From a virus, in the IMG/VR virus record IMGVR_UViG_3300027858_000004, positions 1-64,000 of that record: 64,000 nucleotides of DNA; one strand, written 5' to 3'. The notes under the pieces are model-generated. The model made no database searches. It was not told where the DNA came from and saw only the letters and a program-made list of their open reading frames with translations. The position numbers were made by a program, and so were the translations under genes. Positions 39,029 through 47,627 of the stretch are shown here, piece by piece (position 1 is the stretch's first letter; every line of letters starts with the position of its first letter).

Positions 39029-41098
39029 ATGGATAAATATACTACAGTTACAGCTACAGGGGTAAAATACAATAATGAGCATGATGAGTACCATGCGTTT
39101 GAAGATGGGGTAAAAGCTGTTTTTGAGAAAACTGTCACAGAAGGTAAGAAACTATTCAAAACAAACGCAGAAGGATTGTTTGAAGTATTCTTAGATAGCT
39201 TACCAAAAGAAGCTAGACAATACTATAACTGTAACTCTTGTCGTCACTTTATTAATCGCTTTGGTGGTCTGGTAACAATCGATGATAATGGAAAAATGAC
39301 TTCTGTTATGTGGGATGTAGATTTTACACCATCATTCTTCAAAAACTCAGTTTCAGCACTTAAAAACAAAGTAATGACATCTAAAGTGAAAGGAGTTTTC
39401 GTTGGAGAGTCTAGAGTATTAGGTCAACCAATGGCTGGAGGAGAGTCACATCTATCTGTAACTATTCCAAGAGAACTAGTAAGTCGCTCTTCATTGTTAA
39501 CAGCAGGACAAGTAGCGGCAGAAATGTTGCAAGACTTTAAAATATTAACAAATGCTTTATTAGAATACTCTATTGGGACAGTGGATAAAGCTTTAACACT
39601 ATTAAACTCAGAGGCTCTTTATCGCTCAGATAGAGTATTAGGAAATGCTGAATGGTTCAAAAAAATACATGTGCAACGCAACAGCGCCAAAAACTCAACT
39701 GAGAAAACAAATATAGTATGGTTAGCAGTTGCTACAGCACCAACAGGATTCACTCATATTAAGAACAATATGATTGGTACTCTTCTAGATGATATTAGCT
39801 CAGGACTATTAGCAGAAGCAGTAGCACGTAGATTCGCTGAGAAGATGAATCCCTCAAACTACATGCGCTCAACATCAGCACCAACCCAAAATAGCATTGT
39901 AGAAGCAGAAAAAATTGTTGAAAAACTAGGTATTGCAAATTCATTGGCACGTAGATATGCAACTTTAGAGGAAATTCCTTCATTCTTATGGAAAAACAGT
40001 GGGCTTCAAAAAGTAGCTAGAGAGATTAATAGTGGTGTATTTGGAAGTATCACACCTAAAGAGAAAATTAATGCCCCTATCTCTGAAATGGCACTGCCAA
40101 GCACAACAATGACATGGGATAAATTTAAGCGCACAGTAATGCCAACAGCAGACAACTTAGAAGTACTAGTAGATAACCCTAATCGTTTCATGGCTTTAGT
40201 TACTGCTGCTGACGAGACTGCTGAGAACATTCTACAATGGAATAATCCTTTTAGCTGGTACTATCATGGTGGAGTTGACGGAGAAATCAAACGTAGAGTT
40301 GAGGATGCTGGTGGACGATACGAAAACAATGAAATTCGTGTATCTCTTATCTGGGAAGGTTTAACTGATTTAGATTTACACTGTGTTAACCCAAGAGGTG
40401 AACATATTTATTACAGCACAGGCTCAAGAAAAGATAGATTTGGTGGATATTTAGATTTAGATATGAATGGTATGGACAAGAGTAGTCAAACACCTGTAGA
40501 AAACATGAGATGGTCTTCTAACGCACCAGAAGGAAGATATAAATTCTATGTTCACAACTACAGTGAGCGAGTTAATCAATTTAAAGGAACACCATTTAAA
40601 GTTGAAATGGAAATCAATGGCAAGACATTTGTTTATCATGGTCAACCTCTACGAAATGACAGCAAAGTAACTGTATTTGAGTTCGACTATGTTAAGGGTC
40701 AACAACCTAATATTACTAACAGTGGTTCATATACTTCTGATGACACATGGACAATTCAAGCTAACAACTTTGTAAAAGTAAATGGAATCACAACATCGCC
40801 TAATCTTTGGGATGGTAATGAAAATACTCAATCAGGAAATCATGTGTTCTTCTTATTAGATGGGGTAAAAGATACTTCAGAAGGAAAAGGTCGAGGATTC
40901 TTCAATGAAATGTTGAAGCCTGAGTTACGACAAATCCGTAAAACACTAGAAGCATTCACTAAGGATACTCCTATTGAAGATGCTGAATTATCAACAGCTT
41001 GTGGGATTGGTTACAACAACGACTCCGAGTGGAATTTAACTGTGAAAGTTACAGCTAACAACTCTACAAGAATCATCAAGATTGACCGTTGGGACTAG
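39029..41098 (+). CDS. 689-aa protein with YfaP/DUF2135-like domain
   Basis: ATG 39029 is about 10 bases after AGGAG; ATG 39005 precedes that site. Residues about 430-560 contain VSLIWEGLTDLDLHCVNPRG, then GGYLDLDMNG and PVENMRW, the pattern of YfaP/DUF2135 beta-sandwich domains. The first 425 residues (with a CNSCRHF pair near residue 68) and the last 120 are not recognised. Highly regular codon use and a strong terminator suggest good expression. Monocistronic. No signal peptide, so cytoplasmic or a virion part. Confidence 0.72.
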   Translation: MDKYTTVTATGVKYNNEHDEYHAFEDGVKAVFEKTVTEGKKLFKTNAEGLFEVFLDSLPKEARQYYNCNSCRHFINRFGGLVTIDDNGKMTSVMWDVDFTPSFFKNSVSALKNKVMTSKVKGVFVGESRVLGQPMAGGESHLSVTIPRELVSRSSLLTAGQVAAEMLQDFKILTNALLEYSIGTVDKALTLLNSEALYRSDRVLGNAEWFKKIHVQRNSAKNSTEKTNIVWLAVATAPTGFTHIKNNMIGTLLDDISSGLLAEAVARRFAEKMNPSNYMRSTSAPTQNSIVEAEKIVEKLGIANSLARRYATLEEIPSFLWKNSGLQKVAREINSGVFGSITPKEKINAPISEMALPSTTMTWDKFKRTVMPTADNLEVLVDNPNRFMALVTAADETAENILQWNNPFSWYYHGGVDGEIKRRVEDAGGRYENNEIRVSLIWEGLTDLDLHCVNPRGEHIYYSTGSRKDRFGGYLDLDMNGMDKSSQTPVENMRWSSNAPEGRYKFYVHNYSERVNQFKGTPFKVEMEINGKTFVYHGQPLRNDSKVTVFEFDYVKGQQPNITNSGSYTSDDTWTIQANNFVKVNGITTSPNLWDGNENTQSGNHVFFLLDGVKDTSEGKGRGFFNEMLKPELRQIRKTLEAFTKDTPIEDAELSTACGIGYNNDSEWNLTVKVTANNSTRIIKIDRWD

Positions 41099-41104
41099 GT
41101 AATT

Positions 41105-41135
41105 GGAGGGAGATACACTCCCTCTAACTTTTATT
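41105..41135 (+). terminator. strong intrinsic terminator
   Basis: GGAGGGAG/CTCCCTCT stem, 5-base loop, then AACTTTTATT, just after the 689-aa gene. Confidence 0.82.
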
Positions 41136-41246
41136 AAGAAATTGATATTTTAATGTTAAAATGATAAGTATATATCAAAAATTTAATATGATATTGCAAT
41201 AAAAGAGGAATATTATTAAGAAAACAAAATTGGGAGGATTATATAA

Positions 41247-41642
41247 ATGAAAAAGAAATTCTTAATATTTTTTATAGGTGTTATAGCAATTGTTTCAGCA
41301 GGATGTGAAGGAACAGAGGCTGATACAGTGTCTCACAATTTGTCAAAGTCGGCAGATTCATTTGAAGTTCAACGAAGAGTGGTGTTCTTTAACGGAATTA
41401 CGGACAAATACTTATTAACTGTTGAGGGCTTATGTGCACTTAACACAGACAGTGAGAAGAAGCTAACTGTCACCTGTAAGGTTGGAGACAATCAATATAA
41501 GAAGCATTATTTAGGATTGAGCGATAATGTGAGCTACTTTGTGGAACAAACAGATGCGAAGTTCGAAGATGCTTTCCACTACAAAGTAATATTTAGACCA
41601 GAGGCAATTGTTCCAGACATTGAAATACAAACAAGCAAATAA
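41247..41642 (+). CDS. beta-sandwich lipoprotein, 131 aa
   Basis: Signal peptide with lipobox IVSAGC (Cys20), so membrane-anchored on the outside. The core reads SKSADSFEVQRRVVFFNG...YLLTVEGLC...KHYLGLSDNVSYFVEQ, the hallmark of a small beta-sandwich lipoprotein family common in actinobacterial and Firmicute phages. Such phage surface lipoproteins often block superinfecting phages, but the role of this family is unproven. TGGGAGGA ribosome binding site; no close promoter seen. Confidence 0.85.
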   Translation: MKKKFLIFFIGVIAIVSAGCEGTEADTVSHNLSKSADSFEVQRRVVFFNGITDKYLLTVEGLCALNTDSEKKLTVTCKVGDNQYKKHYLGLSDNVSYFVEQTDAKFEDAFHYKVIFRPEAIVPDIEIQTSK

Positions 41643-41668
41643 AATTCGCTAAAAGTAAAAGATAGTTA

Positions 41669-41697
41669 TTGACATATGGCAAGTGCTGTGTTATGAT
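41669..41697 (+). promoter_or_regulatory. repeated SPbeta-type promoter, copy 26 (TATGAT, AGTAGTAAAGAA subclass)
   Basis: TAGTTATTGACA, 17-base spacer, TATGAT, followed by TTAAGTAGTAAAGAAA. Drives 41727-43185. Confidence 0.76.
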
Positions 41698-41726
41698 TAT
41701 TAAGTAGTAAAGAAAGGGAGGAAAAC

Positions 41727-42776
41727 ATGAACTTTAGTATTTTAATACCTGAGAAGATTAATGTTGGATTTCAAAGCAGAGAAGATACCTACACAAAGAA
41801 ACTGGCATATATAATTTACTATGACCACAAAGGTGTTCTGCGCAAAGAGACATCGTGGAATAGTTGGAGAGATGAGAAAATCGAAAATATCATTGAAGAA
41901 AATGTTCCGACAAGTGGATTTGTTCTTAATAAAAAAGCTGGAGGGTATTCAAGTGGATGGAATCATCGACAAACTTATGTGCGAGTTTATGACCCACGAG
42001 GATTTGAATTTGAAATTGATGTAACTAATCTGCTATACATTCTAGAGAACACTAACTCCATTAAAGGAAAAGGATTAGAAGGAGAATTTGTTTACGGATG
42101 GGATGGTAAAGATTTAATTCTAATTCCAACTGATGCGCCTGATTACAAGGAAATCTCAGCATATAACAAGATTATACAACAAAAGACTTATATTAAAGGC
42201 AAGGAATTAATAGTTGGCGCAAAATATCTTACAAAGAACAATGAGGAATATGTGTATCTAGGTAAGTTTGATGAGTATGATTGGAATGGAACAAAGAAAA
42301 AAGGAAAATCATTCTTCTTCTATGCCGATAGAAAATATAGCAAAATTGAGACAATGAGAACATTAGGTGAAAAAATTATCTCAGTTGTAGAGGAAGAGTG
42401 TGTAGACAACTATGCAGATTTGTTTAATATACTGGAACGGAATCGTGATTACTCTCCAATTGATAAGACTAAAGATGAATATGTGGATTACACAAAAGAA
42501 GAGCTAGAAGAGGCTTTTGAGAGTAGAAGGTGGGGGAAATCGCTATATACTAAAAACAGAGAGAAACGGGAAATAAGATATTCAGACGGGATTTATTCAT
42601 ATCGAATAGAAAATCCTAAATATACCCCTTCATACGGATGGGGAAGAAGTCACAGTAATGAGCCGTACCATATAAATGTTGAATTTAGCAGTCTTGATGA
42701 GCTAATTAAAGAACTGGAGCCAAAATATTTGCGAACATATTTAGCAAATGGAAAACTATATTCGGAGGATAAATAA
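41727..42776 (+). CDS. unknown 349-aa protein
   Basis: AGGGAGGA ribosome binding site. Beta-rich with repeated aromatic and charged residues; GGYSSGWNHRQTYVRVYDPRG near residue 72 and a later KYLTKNNEEYVYLG look like SH3-like strands. It ends one base before the ATG of the next gene. A similar layout is remembered from large myoviruses, without function. Confidence 0.75.
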   Translation: MNFSILIPEKINVGFQSREDTYTKKLAYIIYYDHKGVLRKETSWNSWRDEKIENIIEENVPTSGFVLNKKAGGYSSGWNHRQTYVRVYDPRGFEFEIDVTNLLYILENTNSIKGKGLEGEFVYGWDGKDLILIPTDAPDYKEISAYNKIIQQKTYIKGKELIVGAKYLTKNNEEYVYLGKFDEYDWNGTKKKGKSFFFYADRKYSKIETMRTLGEKIISVVEEECVDNYADLFNILERNRDYSPIDKTKDEYVDYTKEELEEAFESRRWGKSLYTKNREKREIRYSDGIYSYRIENPKYTPSYGWGRSHSNEPYHINVEFSSLDELIKELEPKYLRTYLANGKLYSEDK

Positions 42777-42777
42777 C

Positions 42778-43185
42778 ATGTCAAATTCAAATGACCAACG
42801 CATTTTAGCACTAAAGAAACAAATTGAAACGAAGAAGAAACTATTAGGTGAATCACATAAATTCTCCCCAGTAACTCACAGTGTATTAATTCTTGATGAT
42901 AAGACACAAAACATTCAAGTACTAAATAAAAGTGAATTGATTGAGCTATTAGTGAAATTAAATTCATACTTACTCTCAGCAAAAGACTTAGGAGTCTTGC
43001 ATATGTATGTGATTAATGGCTACCCACTTGAAGACTGGATTAAAGATGTTCAATCTAGATTCAATATACTATCGCAAAAAGAAGAAGAGAAGTCTTTAAA
43101 AGCAATGGAGCTTAAATTAACAAAACTTCTTTCCGATGGTAAAAAAGTAGAATTAGAACTGGATGAAATTGAATCATTAATTTAA
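42778..43185 (+). CDS. unknown 135-aa coiled-coil protein
   Basis: ATG 42778 follows TCGGAGGA inside the upstream gene. Helical, Lys/Glu-rich; N- and C-terminal coiled coils. Co-transcribed and probably coupled with the 349-aa gene. No family recognised. Confidence 0.76.
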   Translation: MSNSNDQRILALKKQIETKKKLLGESHKFSPVTHSVLILDDKTQNIQVLNKSELIELLVKLNSYLLSAKDLGVLHMYVINGYPLEDWIKDVQSRFNILSQKEEEKSLKAMELKLTKLLSDGKKVELELDEIESLI

Positions 43186-43208
43186 AAAAAACAATTATAA
43201 ATTAGATA

Positions 43209-43237
43209 TTGACAAATAACATGAAAAATGCTATACT
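43209..43237 (+). promoter_or_regulatory. repeated SPbeta-type promoter, copy 27 (TATACT, AGTAGTAAAGAA subclass)
   Basis: TTGACA, 17 bases, TATACT, followed by AAGTAAGTAGTAAAGAA. The -10 and downstream part are the same as copy 28. Drives the ABC transporter operon. Confidence 0.83.
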
Positions 43238-43284
43238 AAGTAAGTAGTAAAGAATAAGAATATCAAAAAGAAAGGAGTGAACAA

Positions 43285-44043
43285 ATGTCTAAAACAAGAG
43301 CTATTAAGCGAACATTGCCTATTATCGCTGTGTTGATATTATGGTGGATAGGCAGTAAGTTTAGCACCCCTTTATTCCTACCTGAGCCTGAAAAAGTAGG
43401 GGAAACATTTTTAGACTTGGTTCAAAATGGAATGCTTCTAGAATCACTGAAGGCTTCTCTTTTCAGAATAACATCTGCAACACTTTTAGCGGCAGCTATC
43501 AGTATTCCAATTGGACTTCTTGTGGCGAACTATAAGGTTATCGACGATGTGGTCACTCCGATTACCAGTTTCATGAGGTTTATGCCAGTAACAGCATTTT
43601 ATCCTCTGTTGATTATGTGGATAGGAATCGGAGAGCTAATGAAAGTATCTTTTCTATTATTTGCAACAATATTCTTCTTCTTACCAACAGTTATCTTAGC
43701 TGTGAAAGACGTAAGTACTGACTTAATAGATACGGCTAGAACAATGGGAATGTCGAAGTTAAAGGTGATGACGAGGGTTCTTCTTCCAGCTTCATTACCT
43801 TCCATTGCCCAATCTTTCCTAATGATGTACGGCATTGGATGGACATATATAATTATCGCAGAAATGATAAATACAAATATTGGATTAGGATATCTAATGA
43901 ATATTGGGTCGGCAAGAGGAAGAACCGATATGGTATTTGCTGCTTTAATCACTGTTTTGATTGTTAGTTACATTTTTGATGCCATTGGTAACTCAGTTAT
44001 TAGAAAAGTATTTAAATGGAAGTTCATTAGAAAATCTGAATAA
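43285..44043 (+). CDS. ABC transporter permease (SsuC/TauC/ThiX-type), 252 aa
   Basis: Six hydrophobic segments (about residues 10-28, 62-85, 97-120, 124-145, 180-200, 215-240) and the EAA-type coupling segment DTARTMGMSKLKVMTRVLLP near residue 152, ending LPS. This is the binding-protein-dependent permease family used by sulfonate, nitrate and thiamine-precursor importers. AAAGGAG ribosome binding site. First gene of a five-gene operon; the ATPase follows and the binding protein is the last gene. Substrate not predictable from sequence. Confidence 0.9.
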   Translation: MSKTRAIKRTLPIIAVLILWWIGSKFSTPLFLPEPEKVGETFLDLVQNGMLLESLKASLFRITSATLLAAAISIPIGLLVANYKVIDDVVTPITSFMRFMPVTAFYPLLIMWIGIGELMKVSFLLFATIFFFLPTVILAVKDVSTDLIDTARTMGMSKLKVMTRVLLPASLPSIAQSFLMMYGIGWTYIIIAEMINTNIGLGYLMNIGSARGRTDMVFAALITVLIVSYIFDAIGNSVIRKVFKWKFIRKSE

Positions 44044-44067
44044 CTATAGAAGGCGGTGAGAACAAGA

Positions 44068-44676
44068 GTGATACAAGTAGAAAACCTAAGCGTTTCTTTT
44101 GGAAGTAACAAAATACTAAGTGATTTAAACATCAATTTTGAAAGTAATAAGATTTATTGCATACTTGGAAAAAGTGGAACGGGTAAAACAACATTGCTGA
44201 GAAGTATCGCTGGGTTACTTAAGCCATCTGAAGGAAAAGTATTATATGAAGGCAAACAAATCACAAAACCAATCAAGAATATATTTATGATGCATCAAAA
44301 CTATACTAACTTTCAGTGGAAAAATTGCATGGAGAACGTACTGTTCCCAATAAAGCTCAATAGGAAAGCCACCAACGAAGATTATATTGAAGCTACTAAA
44401 CTTTTAGTGGGAGTTGGATTAGGAGACCACGTTAAAAAGTATCCAGAGCAGTTATCAGGTGGTCAAAAACAGCGTCTGTCTCTAGCTAGAGTTCTAATGA
44501 GCAAGCCAGAAGTAATACTTATGGATGAGCCATTAAGTGCTTTAGATGATAAGACTAGGGAAGAAATGCAAGATTTAATCATGAGCTTTCAAAAAGAAAC
44601 GAAGAGCACAATTATTATGATTACACACAGTAAGAGTGATGCCGACAAAATGGCTGACCATATAATTCAATTATAA
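44068..44676 (+). CDS. ABC transporter ATP-binding protein, 202 aa
   Basis: GTG 44068 chosen for its distance from GAAGGCGGTG; GTG 44056 lies inside that site. Walker A GKSGTGKTT (about residues 35-43), Q-loop MHQNYT (about 79), signature LSGGQKQRLSLARVL (about 130-144), Walker B VILMDEPLSALD (about 150-161) and the switch His in ITHSKSD (about 187) are all intact. At 202 residues it is shorter than SsuB/TauB (about 240-255), lacking the C-terminal extension. Energises the adjacent permease. Confidence 0.92.
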   Translation: MIQVENLSVSFGSNKILSDLNINFESNKIYCILGKSGTGKTTLLRSIAGLLKPSEGKVLYEGKQITKPIKNIFMMHQNYTNFQWKNCMENVLFPIKLNRKATNEDYIEATKLLVGVGLGDHVKKYPEQLSGGQKQRLSLARVLMSKPEVILMDEPLSALDDKTREEMQDLIMSFQKETKSTIIMITHSKSDADKMADHIIQL

Positions 44677-44690
44677 CAGGAGGAATTTCA

Positions 44691-45269
44691 ATGACAAAAA
44701 AGAAATCAATATTTGAAAAGTTAGGACTAGTAGAACCAAGTGAGGATTTTAATCAAGATGAATTAATCGAGTCATTACAATTGCAATCAATGGAAATAGA
44801 GCAAGATGTTTATCACAATCATGTTCCCGAAATGGTTCTTCAATTTGGAGAAGACGAAGATTTTCTAATTGTAACAGAGATTTACGAAAAAGCTGAAATA
44901 TCAGACCTAAGCAAATCAATTTTTAAAGCAGAAGAATTCGGAAATCATTTGCCCAACGATTTACCTTCAGAAGTCAAGCGCCAGTCTGTGATTGGAATCT
45001 TAACAGCGTCAGGATTACAGGTTGAAGAGCTATTTGAGGATGCAGAAAAGCGCATTAATGCTCTTAAAGAAGTATCAACAGTGACTACTGAGAAAAGCAA
45101 TTTAGTAATTGCAGAAAAAGAACAGGAAACTATTGATTTACTAAATAAAATCGATTCTTTAAAGCAAGATATAATTAATCGAAAGACAGCACAAGAGAAA
45201 CAAGACGGTCTCATTAACGATGAGTTAACTAAGATTGGTCAAATATTAAAATTTATCTCACCTAAATAA
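44691..45269 (+). CDS. 192-aa helical protein of the ABC-PspA operon
   Basis: CAGGAGGA ribosome binding site. N-terminal 100 residues are acidic and mixed. The segment LPSEVKRQSVIGILTASGLQVEEL near residue 93 leads into a C-terminal coiled coil (about 115-180). No signal or membrane segment, so cytoplasmic. By position it probably links the transporter ATPase and the PspA-like protein. Proteins with this last arrangement occur, from memory, next to TelA/PspA-type stress operons. No established function. Confidence 0.74.
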   Translation: MTKKKSIFEKLGLVEPSEDFNQDELIESLQLQSMEIEQDVYHNHVPEMVLQFGEDEDFLIVTEIYEKAEISDLSKSIFKAEEFGNHLPNDLPSEVKRQSVIGILTASGLQVEELFEDAEKRINALKEVSTVTTEKSNLVIAEKEQETIDLLNKIDSLKQDIINRKTAQEKQDGLINDELTKIGQILKFISPK

Positions 45270-45283
45270 GAGGAGGAAACAAT

Positions 45284-46018
45284 ATGGAAACTATTGTATT
45301 AGGAATAATTGTACTTTTAATAGCTGGTGTACTCATTTTTGGTGGAAGCAAATTAAGAGTGTTGCTTAAAGGGTTCGTAGGACTGTTTGTTGAAGACTTA
45401 GCTAAAACTCCAGAAGGAGCTTCTGCGGTTTATAACCAAGCAATTGAAAAATCTCAAAACGACTACAACACAGCTCACAACACGCTTCAAAAAGTTGCTG
45501 GACAATTAGACTCTTCTCAGAAAAGTGTAGTTGCTACCAACGACAAGATACAAAAGGCAGAAGAAAAGTGTGAGGCTTTTGCGAAATCTGGGCAATTTGA
45601 TAAGGTAGAGTTGTTTGCTCAACAGCGCAACGACCTTCTGGAAGAATTAGAATTTCACACAAGAACTGTGAAAGAATTAGAGCCAATTTTTGAAGAGGCT
45701 AAGCGAATTAGTAATTATCTAGAGCAGAAGCTATCAAAATTGAAAAAAGATAAGACTCGTGTTACCAATGATTTAAGATTAAATAGACAACTTAAAGATA
45801 TGTATGACGACATGGATGAGCTAAAAAATACAACTAACGTTGATAAACTTTTAGATTCTGTTAAAGAAGGTGTCAAAGACTCTCGTGAGAAGGCAGTTGG
45901 AGCTAAGGTTGTACATGGTAATAAACTATCCACAAAAATCTCAAATGCAGATGAAGATGCTAAAAAACTAGTTAGCAATGACTATGTTGAAGAATTAAAG
46001 AAAAAATACCAAAAATAA
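45284..46018 (+). CDS. PspA-like membrane-associated coiled-coil protein, 244 aa
   Basis: AGAGGAGGAAA ribosome binding site. Residues 1-25 are a hydrophobic or amphipathic helix (VLGIIVLLIAGVLIF), which true PspA lacks as a full transmembrane helix. Residues about 45-190 are a continuous heptad-rich coiled coil, with a cluster reading LFAQQRNDLLEELE like the PspA/Vipp1 (ESCRT-III-like) hairpin. It would form a membrane-bound scaffold, perhaps to protect or remodel the membrane near the transporter. PspA homology is inferred from layout, not from a search. Confidence 0.66.
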   Translation: METIVLGIIVLLIAGVLIFGGSKLRVLLKGFVGLFVEDLAKTPEGASAVYNQAIEKSQNDYNTAHNTLQKVAGQLDSSQKSVVATNDKIQKAEEKCEAFAKSGQFDKVELFAQQRNDLLEELEFHTRTVKELEPIFEEAKRISNYLEQKLSKLKKDKTRVTNDLRLNRQLKDMYDDMDELKNTTNVDKLLDSVKEGVKDSREKAVGAKVVHGNKLSTKISNADEDAKKLVSNDYVEELKKKYQK

Positions 46019-46051
46019 AAACTAGTTATACAAAAAGAAGGGATGAAAAAT

Positions 46052-47581
46052 ATGAAGATGAAAAAAGTTACTCTTGCAGGAAAAATTGTTATCTTTAGCT
46101 TAGTATTAATTATGGTTCTTGGAGGTACGTACTTCTTCGGAGGGTTTGGTGCTTTAAAAGAAATGGCAACATCTGATAATGAAAGTGTTCATGGTAGCAG
46201 CTCTAAAAACACAAATGAAATTAACATTTCACTAGATGAGTGGGTTGGATGGAAGTCTGTTGTTGACGCAAATGGTGGATTAACAACTAAAAAAGGTTCC
46301 ATTTATGATGAGTTAGGAATTAAAGTTAACATTAGTATTATAAATGATGCAACTCAATCCTCAAACGCTCTAATCAACGGAAAACTTGATGGAGCTGGTT
46401 ATACTATCAATAGATATGCTTTCTTATATCCTAAGTTTAAAGAAAATAACACAGAAGTTGTAATGCCGTATATCACTAACTTTTCATCTGGTGGAGATGG
46501 AATTATTGCTAAACAAGAGATTAAAAGTGTAGAAGATTTACTTGGTAAAAAGATAGCAGTACCACGATATAGCGAGGCTCAAACTTTAGTTTGGTGGTTA
46601 TTAAATAAATCAGGACTAAATGAAGCACAAGTTAAGCAAGTTGAAAAAGATATGGTAATGTTTGATACTCCTGATGATGCAGCAAAAGCATTTTTCGCTG
46701 GTCAAGTTGATGCAGCAGCTACATGGCAACCATATTTAACTCAAGCACAAGATACAACAGGAGCGAAGCTATTGTTCTCCACAAAAGCAGCTCACAACAT
46801 TATTTTAGATGGAATTGTATTTGAAAAAGGATTCTTAGATAAGAACAAAGAAACTGTAGCGAAGTTTATCGAAGGCTCATTGAAAGCTGAATCACTATAT
46901 ACAACCGATTTCACTTCAATTAAAAACACTATGCCTTTATTTTCAACTGAATCAAATGAAAATATTAAAGCAATGTCTGAGGATGCTACACTATCAACTT
47001 ATTCAGAAAACGTAGAATTACTAGAAACTACTGCCAAAACACTTTTTGTGGACATGAGTAATATCTGGACAAACATTGGTGAAAAATCTCTTCCTAAAGA
47101 AATGGATAATGCCTTTGAATCTTCAACTATAAAACTCTTAGAAGGAAAATTTGAAGAAAAAGAATCCACTGGTCTAGCATTTACAGAAGAACAAAGAACC
47201 CATGCTAAACAAATTGACAATGTTGAGTCCCTATTAAAAAAATCTGTATCAATTAATTTCCAACCTAACAGTGCAGCATTTGTTAATGTGGAAGAGGCTT
47301 CAAAAGTACTAAGCGAATTCTTTGGAACAGCTCAAATCTTAAATGGTGCAATTATTCAAATTGAAGGAAACGTAGCTGGAAAAGACGGTGGCGAAGCAGC
47401 TATTAAACTATCTGAACAAAGAGCAAAAACAGTTGCAGTATATCTACAAAATCAAGGTGTTGACCCAACTCGATTCGTAATTATCGGAAATGGTGAGTCT
47501 AAACAAATTGCCGATGATAGCACTGAAGAAGGTAAAAAGCAAAACAGACGTACAGATGTATTCTTTAAAATTGTTGAATAA
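46052..47581 (+). CDS. substrate-binding protein fused to OmpA-like peptidoglycan-binding domain, 509 aa
   Basis: ATG 46052 follows AGAAGGG at 9 bases (ATG 46043 also in frame). N-terminal membrane anchor (about residues 8-30). Residues about 50-310 are a type-2 periplasmic-binding fold of the NMT1/SsuA type (SLDEWVGWKS start, YTINRYAFLYPKF, VEDLLGKKIAVPRYSEAQT, AAATWQPYL). The last 120 residues form an OmpA-like domain: IQIEGNVAGKDG, LSEQRAKTVAVYL, GNGESKQIA and QNRRTDVFF with the ligand-binding Arg. OmpA domains grip diaminopimelate in peptidoglycan, so this receptor is tied to both membrane and wall. No lipobox. Confidence 0.85.
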   Translation: MKMKKVTLAGKIVIFSLVLIMVLGGTYFFGGFGALKEMATSDNESVHGSSSKNTNEINISLDEWVGWKSVVDANGGLTTKKGSIYDELGIKVNISIINDATQSSNALINGKLDGAGYTINRYAFLYPKFKENNTEVVMPYITNFSSGGDGIIAKQEIKSVEDLLGKKIAVPRYSEAQTLVWWLLNKSGLNEAQVKQVEKDMVMFDTPDDAAKAFFAGQVDAAATWQPYLTQAQDTTGAKLLFSTKAAHNIILDGIVFEKGFLDKNKETVAKFIEGSLKAESLYTTDFTSIKNTMPLFSTESNENIKAMSEDATLSTYSENVELLETTAKTLFVDMSNIWTNIGEKSLPKEMDNAFESSTIKLLEGKFEEKESTGLAFTEEQRTHAKQIDNVESLLKKSVSINFQPNSAAFVNVEEASKVLSEFFGTAQILNGAIIQIEGNVAGKDGGEAAIKLSEQRAKTVAVYLQNQGVDPTRFVIIGNGESKQIADDSTEEGKKQNRRTDVFFKIVE

Positions 47582-47598
47582 TAAACGTAAATTAGTTA

Positions 47599-47627
47599 TT
47601 GACAAAACAGATGAAGCGTGATATACT
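47599..47627 (+). promoter_or_regulatory. repeated SPbeta-type promoter, copy 28 (TATACT, AGTAGTAAAGAA subclass)
   Basis: TTAGTTATTGACA, 17-base spacer, TATACT, then AAGTAAGTAGTAAAGAA, as in copy 27. Drives the pnuC-nadR operon. Confidence 0.84.
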
